A stretch of DNA of 64,000 nt. Source: UBA4466 sp963925035. Its GTDB lineage: Bacteria; Bacteroidota; Bacteroidia; Flavobacteriales_D; Crocinitomicaceae. Positions 50,788 to 61,200 of the stretch are shown here, piece after piece. The position numbers were made by a program, and so were the translations under genes. Position 1 is the first letter of the stretch. Every line of letters begins with the position of its first letter. The stretch lies in the NCBI GenBank assembly GCA_963925035.1, contig CAWUSK010000035.1:1-64000 (forward strand). The letters run 5' to 3'. A model generated the notes under the pieces. The model worked only from the letters and a program-made list of their open reading frames with translations, did no database searches and was not told where the DNA came from.

Positions 50788-53058
50788 TTATTGGTCAATA
50801 AAGACTCTGTGCATTCGTGCTGAAAATGATGTCATGATTTCGTAAGGAATTGTGTTTAGCTTTTTGGCCATATCTAACATAGAAATATTATTCCCAATAA
50901 TTTCAACTTGACTTCCTGGCTTAACATCAACGTTGCTAACATCAACCATAATCATGTCCATACACACATTTCCTACGGTCGGACAATACTGTTCGTTTAT
51001 AAAAACGCCTCCTATTCCTTGTCCAAGCATTCTTCGATAACCATCTGCGTATCCCAGTGGAATAACGGCAATTTTCATGACAGTTTCAGTAATAAACGAC
51101 CTTCCATAACCAATAGAACTTCCTTTTTCTATCAGTTTGACTTGCGAAATTGTACTGAACCACTTTATTGCGCTTCTTAAAGTGTCTTTACCGAGTACTC
51201 CATACATTCCAATTCCTAATCTAACCATGTCAAATTGAGCATAGGTGTAATTGTGAATTCCTTCTGAGTTCAACAAGTGACGAATAATTTTTGTGTTGAA
51301 GTTTGATTGAATATCTGAGGATACAGAATCAAATAGATTAATTTGTTGTTCAGTATAAGCTGAGTTTGTAACATCAGCTTCTGCCAAGTGCGAATAAATG
51401 CTTTTAATGTAAATTTCGGGCTGACTTTTAACAAGGTCAATTAACACGGAAATTTCCTTCTTAGCGAATCCAAGTCGATTCATCCCTGTTTCAATTTTCA
51501 CGTGAATTGGATAATTTTCTTTGGAACGATAAATTAATTCTGTGATAAATTTATCCAATTGGGTAACAGAGAAAATTGCAGGTTCCAAATTGTACTCGAT
51601 GATACTGGAAAAAGTACTTTCTTCGCAATTCATTACCAAAATTGGAGTTTTAATGCCACTTTCTCGTAATAAAATTCCTTCGTCTGGATAAGCTACTCCA
51701 AAATAATCAACACCCATTCCTTCCAGAAATATGCCCATGGATTTAGCGTCAGACCCGTAGGAATGAGCTTTAAGCATGCAAAGTAATTGAGTGGAATCAT
51801 TTAATAATGACTTCGTGTAATTGATATTGTGACGAATGCATTTTAAATCAATTTCCAAGTAAGTTTGGTGATTGATTTTCTTTAATTCTCGTGCAATTCG
51901 CTCCATTTTTGAAAGACGAGTTCCTTTAATCAAGATTGATTTCCCTTCGAATTGGAAGTTGAACTTATCGCTAGGATAAAAGAAAATCAAGTGTTCAGGT
52001 TTGTAATTTTCGACAATTGATCGAATTACGTTTTCTTTTGTTCGCTCATCTTCTGTTAATCCAATGATGACAGCGCGTTCTTTACCATTTGAATGCGTTA
52101 ATTGGTATTCCAATGATTGTTGAAGCGATTCTAAATCTAGATTATAAGTATCGTTGATGATTAAATTTTCATTTATGCCATCATACGTTTCCATGCGCAA
52201 TGCAAGTGAGTTGAGTTCGGGGATGGATTCTAAAATGAAAACTTCACTTAAATTAAATTCATTCGCCATGCGTATGGCAAGTTGCGCATTTTGAATACTC
52301 GTTTTATCATTGTGGATGAAATGTGTAAGCTCTTTTGAATAAGCGTTAAATTCCAGTCCAATTCCATTTTTAGTGTCGAATCCAACAACATTTGCTGGGT
52401 GAATGTAAAATTTCAAGTTTTTGAAAAGTGCTATTTTTTCATCGAAATGTTCCCATTCGTTGTCAAATAATTCGCGGTGACCAGTTCCAAATGATGTCAA
52501 TATTCCTTGGGTAGGCTGAATGATTGGAATTAACTTTTCCATTTCTCCTTTTGAAGAAATACCTACTTCTATAATTGCAACTTCCGTCCTGGTTGTAATT
52601 TCCAATAAGGAAAGTGCAACGCCTAATTTAGAATTGTAACTTTTTGGACTTTTCGCAACTACAAATTGTTTGTTCAACAAGTGCGATAACCATTCCTTTA
52701 CGGTAGTTTTTCCGTTGCTACCGGTAATAGCAACAACCTCACATGAAAATCTACTTCTATGGTGCTTGGCGAAATTCTGAAGCGCTTCGAGTGAATTCGT
52801 TACAATTGAAAAGTGAGCATCTGAATTATCGATTATCGAACTTTCATCTGAAACAACAAAAAATCGAACGCCTTTGTTGTATGCATCCTGAATGAAATCA
52901 TGGCCATTTCTGAAAATCCCTTCGAGTGCAAAAAACAACATTCCTTCACCAGTAACAATTTTTCTGGAATCGAATGCAACAGAACTTATTTTGGCATCTT
53001 CTTTCGAATCTTGGCCAAAAATTGCGGCAATTTCATGAAAATGATAATCTAAATTCAA
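50788..53058 (-). CDS. Fused MurF (UDP-MurNAc-tripeptide:D-Ala-D-Ala ligase) and alanine racemase
   Basis: A 756-aa bifunctional peptidoglycan enzyme. Residues ~1-385 are MurF-like: VAITGSNGKTTVKEWLSHLL (ATP loop, about 110), KSPKSYNSKLGVALSLLE and AIIEVGISSKGEMEKL. Residues ~395-756 are alanine racemase: TYLEIDLKCIRHNINYTKSL, the PLP Lys in LCMLKAHSYGSD (about 427), MVRLGIGMYGVLG and the second-subunit catalytic Tyr in PLGYADGYRRMLGQ. The fusion is a known Bacteroidota arrangement that couples D-Ala production to its ligation. The MurF half has a shortened central part compared with E. coli MurF. It overlaps the upstream tdk gene by 4 bp. Confidence 0.95.
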   Translation of the reverse strand: MNLDYHFHEIAAIFGQDSKEDAKISSVAFDSRKIVTGEGMLFFALEGIFRNGHDFIQDAYNKGVRFFVVSDESSIIDNSDAHFSIVTNSLEALQNFAKHHRSRFSCEVVAITGSNGKTTVKEWLSHLLNKQFVVAKSPKSYNSKLGVALSLLEITTRTEVAIIEVGISSKGEMEKLIPIIQPTQGILTSFGTGHRELFDNEWEHFDEKIALFKNLKFYIHPANVVGFDTKNGIGLEFNAYSKELTHFIHNDKTSIQNAQLAIRMANEFNLSEVFILESIPELNSLALRMETYDGINENLIINDTYNLDLESLQQSLEYQLTHSNGKERAVIIGLTEDERTKENVIRSIVENYKPEHLIFFYPSDKFNFQFEGKSILIKGTRLSKMERIARELKKINHQTYLEIDLKCIRHNINYTKSLLNDSTQLLCMLKAHSYGSDAKSMGIFLEGMGVDYFGVAYPDEGILLRESGIKTPILVMNCEESTFSSIIEYNLEPAIFSVTQLDKFITELIYRSKENYPIHVKIETGMNRLGFAKKEISVLIDLVKSQPEIYIKSIYSHLAEADVTNSAYTEQQINLFDSVSSDIQSNFNTKIIRHLLNSEGIHNYTYAQFDMVRLGIGMYGVLGKDTLRSAIKWFSTISQVKLIEKGSSIGYGRSFITETVMKIAVIPLGYADGYRRMLGQGIGGVFINEQYCPTVGNVCMDMIMVDVSNVDVKPGSQVEIIGNNISMLDMAKKLNTIPYEIMTSFSARMHRVFIDQ

Positions 53059-53630
53059 TGTGCTATTTTATTGTAGCATGATCGGCAAAGTGGTTTGTAT
53101 TGCTCCACAGCTCCAACCAAGACTTGTTCTTTGTCTTCAACAGTTCTATGTGAAAACTGAGCTAAGTTACCACAAGAAACGCATATTGCATGAACTTTTG
53201 TGACATATTCTGCGATACAAAGTAGTTGTGGCATAGGTCCAAATGGAATTCCTTTAAAGTCCATGTCTAATCCAGCAATAATTACACGAACTCCTTTTTT
53301 AGCCAGTTGATTGCAGACGTCTACCAATCCTTCGTCAAAAAATTGTGCCTCATCAATGGCTACAACCTTTTCTTTTTTCCAAATTTCGAGAATTTCAGCA
53401 GCGTTATTTACCGTTAATGCTTCAAAAATCGAACCTTGGTGACTAACTACATTTTTTTTATGATAACGATCGTCAATTTGTGGCTTAACGAGAAGTATTT
53501 TTTGACTCGCAAACTCTGCCCGCTTTAATCGACGAATTAACTCTTCAGTTTTACCCGAAAACATTGAGCCACAAACGACTTCAATCCATCCGCGCGGCAC
53601 ACCATTTTCGGGAAATTGTTCTAAAAACAT
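53055..53630 (-). CDS. tdk: Thymidine kinase
   Basis: A 191-aa cytoplasmic type II thymidine kinase of the salvage pathway. Signatures are the P-loop CGSMFSGKTEELIRRLKRA, the catalytic Glu region VVAIDEAQFFDEGL, the lasso loop and the zinc cysteines (AICVSCG and LCRSCYNK). The N-terminal ~15 residues (FLEQFPENGVPRGWIEVV) follow the usual Bacteroidota form. Its stop overlaps the MurF-Alr start by 4 bp, so both are translated from one mRNA. Confidence 0.96.
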   Translation of the reverse strand: MFLEQFPENGVPRGWIEVVCGSMFSGKTEELIRRLKRAEFASQKILLVKPQIDDRYHKKNVVSHQGSIFEALTVNNAAEILEIWKKEKVVAIDEAQFFDEGLVDVCNQLAKKGVRVIIAGLDMDFKGIPFGPMPQLLCIAEYVTKVHAICVSCGNLAQFSHRTVEDKEQVLVGAVEQYKPLCRSCYNKIAH

Positions 53631-53686
53631 ACAATAGAGTTTAAAATTAAGGTTATCAACAGTTCACCGAAGAGAAAAAATAAATT

Positions 53687-53722
53687 TTGGCTGGCAAACC
53701 ATCAATTTCTTCGATAACTTTG
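53687..53722 (+). promoter_or_regulatory. Possible promoter of the 53.8-kb gene run
   Basis: TAACTTTG at 53715-53722 fits the -7 consensus. The best -33 candidate, TTGG at 53687-53690, is 24 nt away, longer than usual. The leader would be about 85 nt. Confidence 0.4.
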
Positions 53723-53813
53723 AATTATAAAATTCGTTATTTAGTTGCAGAGTTAAAAGAATTCGTTAGCAACTTAGTGAATATGTTGAAAAGTCGATAA
53801 TCGAAAGAATGAA

Positions 53814-54572
53814 ATGGAAAATAAAGAAAGGTTTAAAAAACGCTTAAAAGCTATAGAAGAATTGTCAAATCGTTTGGAAGGTGGTCAACTGTCCGTTAAT
53901 GAATTGGTGAATTTGGAAACATTAACGCGTGAGTTGTATGAAAGAGCTATTATTCTTAAGTATAAAGCTTTTGAGAATAAAGTGAATCCTATTATTGAAA
54001 GTCCTTTGAATATTGAGGATGAGATAGACTTTATTGTGAATACAGTTGAAGATGAAATTGAAGAAAGTGAACCGACGATTGATTTTTCCATTTTTGATGC
54101 GCCGGAAGAAACAGAAAAAGAAGTTATTGAAGAGCAAATCGTACTAGTTGAAGAAGTAAAAGAGGAAGTGGCTGAAACCATCGCTCCGGAAGTAATTCCA
54201 GAAATAGCTCGTGAAGAAATAAAAGAGGAAGTTATTATTGAAACTCCAAAGGTTGATCATACATCATCACAGGGGCAAGCTTTCTGGGAACAATTAAATA
54301 TCAACAGCAATTCATTAAGCACTCAGTTTGAAGGAGCTAAACTTGACTCTTTAGTTGGTGCATTTGGACTGAATGAAAAGTTGCGATTTATCAATGAACT
54401 TTTTGATGGTTCAAGTGAAGGATTTAGTGAAGCAATTAAGGCACTTGACACCCAATCGAATTTGGATGCTGCCAAAGTTAAATCATCTGAATTGGCTTTA
54501 AAACATGGTTGGGATGTAGAAGAAGAATCTGTGGTTGATTTTCTTATCATGGTAAATCGTCGCTATGCATAA
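53814..54572 (+). CDS. Acidic conserved protein of unknown function
   Basis: A 252-aa cytoplasmic protein in three parts: an N-terminal helical segment (about 1-75, KRLKAIEELSNRLEGG), a very acidic low-complexity linker (about 76-150, rich in Glu/Val/Ile) and a conserved C-terminal helical domain (about 165-252). The last contains 'LDSLVGAFGLNEKLRFINELFDGSSEGF' and ends 'DFLIMVNRRYA'. I recall the last domain as widespread in Bacteroidota without assigned function. Its 3' end overlaps the M28 peptidase gene by 8 bp. Confidence 0.75.
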   Translation: MENKERFKKRLKAIEELSNRLEGGQLSVNELVNLETLTRELYERAIILKYKAFENKVNPIIESPLNIEDEIDFIVNTVEDEIEESEPTIDFSIFDAPEETEKEVIEEQIVLVEEVKEEVAETIAPEVIPEIAREEIKEEVIIETPKVDHTSSQGQAFWEQLNINSNSLSTQFEGAKLDSLVGAFGLNEKLRFINELFDGSSEGFSEAIKALDTQSNLDAAKVKSSELALKHGWDVEEESVVDFLIMVNRRYA

Positions 54573-55830
54573 AATGGCAATCTCTTTTTTCGCTGTACTG
54601 TTTTCCTTTTTATCTTTAGGACAGATAGGAGAAGTTCGTAGAATTACCGAGCAACTTTGCTCACCTGAATTTCATGGACGAGGATATGTGCAAAAAGGAG
54701 ATTCAAATGCTGCGTCATTTTTAGTTGAAGAGTTTAAGAAAATAGGTATTGGTCCGTTGGACGGAAATTATTTGCAACCTTTTACTTTGGATGTCAATAC
54801 TTTTCCCGGTAAAATGAGCGTTTCTCAAAATGGCAAAGAATTAATTCCAGGAAAAGAATTTGTGATTAATCCAAGCGCAACCGGCGACAAGACAACTTAT
54901 CAATTAAGAGAAGTTTCAGCGGATGAAATTCTTGATTTAAGCAAAATTAGGTCTATCATACAAACAATAAAATCGAACACAAGTCAAACAACGGCTTTGC
55001 TCATTGACTATACTTTGTTGTCTGGTGATACTTTGAAAAAAGTAAAAGAAATTGCATATGAATTAGCGACAGTTTTACCTGTTGTTGAGTTGATAAACAC
55101 AAAGTTTACTTGGTCAGTAGGTCGTGAACAATCGTTTTCTCCTTACATTGAAATTCAACACGATGCCATCGATAAAACTGCGTTACTGACCATCGACATT
55201 GAGTCTGAAATGGTTAAGAATTACCAAAGTCAAAACGTGATGGCATATATTCCTGCCAAGAAAAAGTGTGCTAAAACGATTGTTTTTACTGCTCATTACG
55301 ATCATCTAGGGAGAATGGGAAGTGAGACCTATTTTCCTGGAGGAAATGACAATGCTTCTGGTACAGCAATGTTGTTCACAATGGCCAATTATTTCAAAAG
55401 TAATCCAGCAGAATTTAATTTATTGTTTGTTGCATTTGCAGGTGAAGAAGCAGGACTAGTTGGTTCAGAGTATTTTGTAAACCACCCTCCATTAAAGTTG
55501 AGGAAACTTAAGTTTGTTTTCAACTTGGATATAATGGGAAGTGGAGAGGATGGAGTTACAATTGTGAATGCCACGTTATTTGAAAAGGAATTTCAATTGC
55601 TTCAAGACATAAATAAAGAGCTATCCCTTTTAACTCAAATAAAATCGAGAGGACCTGCTGCAAATTCAGATCATTACTGGTTTACCGAGAAAGGCGTGCC
55701 TGCATTTTTCATGTATACGATGGGAATCAATAAAAATTACCACGATGTTTTCGATACATACGAGGCTCTCAGTTTTGTAGAGTACACTGATATTACTACC
55801 TTATTAATTGAATTTGTCAAACGATTGTAA
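54565..55830 (+). CDS. Exported M28 family zinc aminopeptidase-like protein
   Basis: A 421-aa protein with a signal peptide (residues ~4-19, AISFFAVLFSFLSLG). A possible alternative start ATG lies at 54574. The M28 catalytic domain keeps the co-catalytic zinc site: FTAHYDHLGR (His, about 243), GGNDNASGTAML (bridging Asp), FAGEEAGLVGSEYF (Glu pair), FNLDIMGSG (Asp) and NSDHYWFTEKGVPAFFMYT (His). It likely removes N-terminal residues from peptides in the periplasm. An inserted PA-like region lies before the catalytic core. A secreted glycosidase-like gene follows after 29 bp. Confidence 0.93.
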   Translation: MHKMAISFFAVLFSFLSLGQIGEVRRITEQLCSPEFHGRGYVQKGDSNAASFLVEEFKKIGIGPLDGNYLQPFTLDVNTFPGKMSVSQNGKELIPGKEFVINPSATGDKTTYQLREVSADEILDLSKIRSIIQTIKSNTSQTTALLIDYTLLSGDTLKKVKEIAYELATVLPVVELINTKFTWSVGREQSFSPYIEIQHDAIDKTALLTIDIESEMVKNYQSQNVMAYIPAKKKCAKTIVFTAHYDHLGRMGSETYFPGGNDNASGTAMLFTMANYFKSNPAEFNLLFVAFAGEEAGLVGSEYFVNHPPLKLRKLKFVFNLDIMGSGEDGVTIVNATLFEKEFQLLQDINKELSLLTQIKSRGPAANSDHYWFTEKGVPAFFMYTMGINKNYHDVFDTYEALSFVEYTDITTLLIEFVKRL

Positions 55831-55859
55831 TAAACTCATCCACTAATAAATACAGCTTC

Positions 55860-58184
55860 ATGAATAGTAGAATTTTGGTAATTGTTTTATTTGCCGCATT
55901 TTGTTCACACGGACAAGTAAGTGTTTACAATCAAAATTCGAACGAATTCAATACCGGAATAAAACCCACGCAAGAAAATTCCTTGTACGATTTAGTTGTT
56001 CTGAACTATACAGACTTAGTTAGTATTGAAAAGTGTAAAAAGGTAGAGTTCGGAATTGACTTATCGGAAGAAATTGAAGAAAGGATTCAATTGTTTTTGG
56101 CTGGAGATTCAGGTTCAAAATTTCCGTTGAATCCATTTATTTCAGACGATTTAAATCCTAACACATCAGAGTTGGCGATACATGCAACATTTGTTCATTC
56201 TTCAACTCAAACTGCAAAAGAACGTGATTTCTTTTATTACCATGACTATGTCCAAAAGGGAGATGGTTGGAAGGATGATGTAAACAAGGCAAATAAATAT
56301 TTAATGCGTGTGCGTTTCGCACCATCTTTACCTGGTGAGTGGAAGTCAATTATTACAATTAACCTCGACGGAGAAACTATCCTGTTGCCAGAGTTTAACT
56401 TTAAAGTGTTAGACAACGACCATGCTGGATTTGTGAAAGTGCACAAGAATAAGCGTAATTTGGAATTGGGTGGTGAAATCATATTTCCAATTGGGCATGT
56501 TTTTCCAGGTCCGTATAACCGCGCGAACGGCGGACAAACACCTTGGGGAGACATTCCAAATGGCTCTCAAGCAAACACTACGGCTGGGGATTGGAGTCAA
56601 TTCATAGGCGATATTAAAAGTTATATCAGTCAAGGAGGGAAGTCATTCAAATTGATTCAAACAGCCTATGGGAACTTATTGGAGTTTGAAGAAAAAGGAA
56701 ATTATATCAAGCGTATGCATTATGCTTGGGAGCAGGACAAAATAATGGACCTGTGTGAAGAGAATAATGTGCTAATCAACTTCAATTTATTATTTCAAGA
56801 TGTCATAATGGGTTATGGACAAAATGGAAGTGGAACTTATGGCGATCCTTGGGATTATGGTAATTATGGTCAAGACGGGCCAGTTCCTTTTTCAGCGGAT
56901 TATTATCCAACGTTTTGTTATTTCAAGCCAGGAACTTTACCGAGTCATCAATTTTTGGATACAGTATTGATGAATTTTCATAAGCAAAGAACCCGTTATT
57001 ATGTGGCAAGGTATGGATATTCACCCCAAATTTACACTTGGGAATTGATGAGTGAGCCATTTCACATGGACCAATTCCATCGCGCGGAAATTTCACATCC
57101 AATAACTGGGGTTAAAATAGATGATGAACCAGCGACTAATATTGAACATGCTGGTCATGAAGTGGCCATTGAAGCAATCAATCGATACCACAATAAGTTA
57201 AGTGATTACATGAAAAATGAATTGAAGGATCATGATCATTTAATCACAATCGATCAATCAATTATAGATGATAACAGTGCTATTTATCCTTATCAAAGTG
57301 CTTTCAATCCATCAATTGACATCATTGGATACAATTATTATTATGCGAAGCCAGATAAATTGGTTATTAGTAAAGATGATAAGAATGGAAAAAACAACAC
57401 GGTTATTGATGACAATGAAACGACAATTTTCAAATTATTTACGGATAAGTTTTTACTGTTTCATAAACCAATAATATTATCTGAATCAGGACATGGTTCA
57501 ACTGAAATGCAGCTGAAATGTATCGGCGAGAGTGGTAATATCATTGACGCAATGACTTTGTGCTATTCAGGAGTTGCTGGAATGCATCCGTGGGAAGGAT
57601 ATCAATACGGAAATTACAACCAGTATGATGAACGTCTACTTTGGCCAAGTACAATTGCTAGTGAAAAGTTCATGAATTCGAATAAGGTAACAGAAACCTT
57701 AAATAATTTAGAGGGAAACTGGGACCAAGGTAGACAGGTAGAAAAAGTAGCTCAATCGGATATTGAATACCCGAAAGAGCTGCAGTATTATATCTCTCAG
57801 AATAAAGAGCTTTCAGCCGGTTATGTGAGAAATCGTTCTTATAACATTTATACCATGCGAACAGACGAATCATGCAGCTTGGCAGAGAATTATGACGCTG
57901 GATTTGAAGCGCCACTGCATGAATTTACGCCAATTGACTTTGAGTTAGGGAGTGTAAAAAGTATTTTTAACCGGTATATTTATGTAACAGGGTTAAAGAG
58001 AAAGACGTTTTATGAAATAACGTGGTATGATTTTATTTCTGGGGAAGTTCTTCAAATAAAACAAACTCAACGAACAGATAGTAAGTCGCGCTTGAAGCTG
58101 GAATTTCCAGATTTAACCATAGAAAACCCCCAACGACCAATCGTTTGGTTTTCGATGAAAAAAGTTGCTGAGCCAAACGACTAG
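55860..58184 (+). CDS. Secreted clan GH-A-like glycoside hydrolase
   Basis: A 774-aa protein with signal peptide (about 1-18). Residues ~25-185 form a beta domain like DUF5060 ('FLAGDSGSKFPLNPF', 'LMRVRFAPSLPGEWKS'). Residues ~190-600 look like a TIM barrel with two candidate catalytic glutamates: one in YTWELMSEPFHM (about residue 397, the N/S-E-P pattern of the acid/base) and one in IILSESGHGSTE (about 541, nucleophile strand). Spacing and order fit GH5-type enzymes. The C-terminal ~150 residues are a beta module with no recognised sorting domain. The substrate is unknown. It probably travels with the M28 peptidase and the next large secreted protein. Confidence 0.72.
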   Translation: MNSRILVIVLFAAFCSHGQVSVYNQNSNEFNTGIKPTQENSLYDLVVLNYTDLVSIEKCKKVEFGIDLSEEIEERIQLFLAGDSGSKFPLNPFISDDLNPNTSELAIHATFVHSSTQTAKERDFFYYHDYVQKGDGWKDDVNKANKYLMRVRFAPSLPGEWKSIITINLDGETILLPEFNFKVLDNDHAGFVKVHKNKRNLELGGEIIFPIGHVFPGPYNRANGGQTPWGDIPNGSQANTTAGDWSQFIGDIKSYISQGGKSFKLIQTAYGNLLEFEEKGNYIKRMHYAWEQDKIMDLCEENNVLINFNLLFQDVIMGYGQNGSGTYGDPWDYGNYGQDGPVPFSADYYPTFCYFKPGTLPSHQFLDTVLMNFHKQRTRYYVARYGYSPQIYTWELMSEPFHMDQFHRAEISHPITGVKIDDEPATNIEHAGHEVAIEAINRYHNKLSDYMKNELKDHDHLITIDQSIIDDNSAIYPYQSAFNPSIDIIGYNYYYAKPDKLVISKDDKNGKNNTVIDDNETTIFKLFTDKFLLFHKPIILSESGHGSTEMQLKCIGESGNIIDAMTLCYSGVAGMHPWEGYQYGNYNQYDERLLWPSTIASEKFMNSNKVTETLNNLEGNWDQGRQVEKVAQSDIEYPKELQYYISQNKELSAGYVRNRSYNIYTMRTDESCSLAENYDAGFEAPLHEFTPIDFELGSVKSIFNRYIYVTGLKRKTFYEITWYDFISGEVLQIKQTQRTDSKSRLKLEFPDLTIENPQRPIVWFSMKKVAEPND

Positions 58185-58226
58185 ACGAAAATAAAAATCA
58201 CTAACTTGCATTCTAAATACTGTACT

Positions 58227-61200
58227 ATGAGATTACTACTCACTTTAAGTTTATTGTTTGTCAGTACGTTTTTATTTGCCCAAAATTATGCTGGACGCGA
58301 AAAAGTAAGCACAGTTATTCCCAAAGGCGCGTCTTGCACTCCACCTTCAACTTCAACGTACTTGAATATCAATAATGTCAAAGCATTAATTCATACGGCA
58401 GGTAATTTGTGGCAAGTTCCAGGTCAAAACATAGCGCAATACGAGATTCCAAAAAACTCTGGAATTATGGCTCTTTTCACTTCTGCTTTATGGTTGGGAG
58501 GTGTAGATATTAATGGACAGTTGAAGCTAGCAGCACTGCGTTACCGAGATGGACAAGATTACTGGACAGGTCCGCTTTCTCAAGGTCCGGCAGAGACTAC
58601 AGTTGAAAATTGCCAGAAATATGACAAGCATTTTGTTACTACCCAAGATGCTGTTCGGGAGTTTGATGCTTGGTTTCAGGCTGGGTTAGATGATGCCGCT
58701 AATGGAACATCTCTTCAATCAGAACAATTCCCAAATTATGTCGTTCCTGAAATTATTAAAAACTGGCCTGCACACGGAGATCTTTCTCAAGGACAAGACT
58801 ATTACTTGGCTCCATTTCACGATAGAAATAATGACGGTCAATACAACTATGAAGATGGTGATTATCCATGGCACGATATTACTAAAACCAAAGATTGTAA
58901 AACGGATAGGAGAGTTTCTCTTTATGGAGACATTAACTATTGGTGGGTAATGAATGACAAAGGTAATATCCACACAGAAACTGGCGCAGATCCGATTGGA
59001 ATGGAAATTAGAGCTCAGGCATTTGCTTTTGCATCCAATGATGAGATCAATAATATGACCTTCTATAATTACGAGTTAATAAATCGCGGGACACAAACCT
59101 TATACGATACCTATTTCGGGAATTTTACCGATGGTGCGCTTGGCGATCCGTTTGACGACTTTGTTGGCTGTGATGTCAATAGAGGATTGGCGTATTATTA
59201 CAATGGAGATAATTTTGATGATGACAATAACGGTTTTTACGGATACAAGAATAATCCGCCGGCTGTTGGGGTTGATTTTTTTGAAGGACCATTTCAAGAT
59301 GATGATGGTGTAGATAATGCTTTTGGAATTGGTCCAGGTGAAGCCTTGAATGGAATTGGCTACGGCGATGGTATCATTGATAATGAACGCTTCGGTATGC
59401 GACGATTTACTTATTATAGCAATCTAACAAACGGTGCATTACCAAGTCAAACTGACCCAATAAATGCTCCGGATTATTACAATTACTTGCAAGGAAAATG
59501 GAAAGACGGAAGCTTTTTCTATTACGGCGGTTCTGGACATGGGTCAGATCCACAAGCAAATACGAGTGCGAAATGTGATTTTATGTTTCCAGGAGATACA
59601 GATCCTTTGGGTTGGGGAACAAATGGAATTCCACAACCAGAGTGGACAGAACAATCTGCTGGTAATGTTCCAAATGACAGAAGGTTTGTACAGTCTGCAG
59701 GTCCTTTTATCCTAAAACCTGGAGCGGTAAATAATATCACAGTTGGTGTTGTATGGGCGCGAGCGATTAGTATTGACCCGTTTGAATCGGTTGTTGCATT
59801 GCGCCGTGCGGATGATAAAGCTCAAGCACTTTTTGAAAATTGCTTTAAAGTGTTGGATGCGCCTCATGCGCCAATAATGAAAGCGCAAGAATTGGAAAAT
59901 GAATTAGTTTTTTCAATTTCAAATCCACTGAATTCTAATAATTACAACGAAAACTATACAGAGTTTGATCCTTTTATTGTTTCTGCAAATCCAGGGGCTG
60001 ATAAATTTTACAAATTTCAAGGGTATCAAATTTACCAATTGAAAACAAAAGACATTTCTTTTTCAGATGTTGATAATACCACAAAAGCTCGATTGGTTGC
60101 TCAATGTGACATTAAAGACGGCATTTCTAAGATTATAAATTTTGAGTACGATGCAGATATTGGAGCAAGTAACCCAACGATAAAAGTAGATGGTGCAGAT
60201 AAAGGGATTCAACATACTTTTCAAGTGACGGATGATATGTTTGCACAAGGAGATAGACGTTTGGTGAATTTTAAGCGCTACTACTATGTTGCAATTGCCT
60301 ATGCCTACAACAACTACGAAGATTACAATCCGACTGATCCAACAGCTTTGGAAGGACAAAAAAAACGTTACATTTCTAGTCGTAAAGGACCAACTGGTGA
60401 AATAAAAGTATTGGAGTGTATTCCTCATAATCCTTCGCCTGAAACGAATGGAACGATACAAAGTTTGCCATACGGTTCTGGTCCGCAAATTACACGATTG
60501 GATGGATACGGCAATGGAAGTCGAGCTTTAGAATTAACGGCAAATTCTACCAATGCAATTTTGAACAATGGTTACGTAGAAAATCCTGTTTATGATTATG
60601 GAAATGGACCAATAGGTGTAAAAGTTGTTGATCCATTGAATGTTGTTGGAGGTTATTTTGAATGTAAATTTTCGGACTATACTTCTACGAATTCAAATGG
60701 CGCGGATACTGCGTCTTGGACAATTTACCGCTACGATGCTCCAAATGGAAATTTGTTGGATTACGTTACTTCAGATCTTACTATTCAGCGCGATAATGAA
60801 CAGGTAATTCCACAATGGGGAGTTTCCGTTCAAATTCATCAACAAAAGTATTACGACATTGATGGTCTAACCAGTGGAATTGAAAAACAAGGAACGGATT
60901 TATTAAAACAATCAATTACGTATAAGGATAGTACAAAAAATTGGCTTTCGCATGTACAGGATAATTCAGCAAATTTCCCCACTAATTGGATTAGAAATGG
61001 GATTAATTTCACAATTAACGGCGATCTTTGCGACAATTCAATTGACTATATAAATCCATGTAATTTTCCAGATGAAGCAGAAGTTGAAAAATGGGCTGGT
61101 GCACTTTCTGTTGGGTTCGCACCTCATAGGTTAGTTGGTTATCAATCTAGTTACATGCCTTTAGCGTATTACAATTATCCAGGACCTGCGGCTGCTCGTA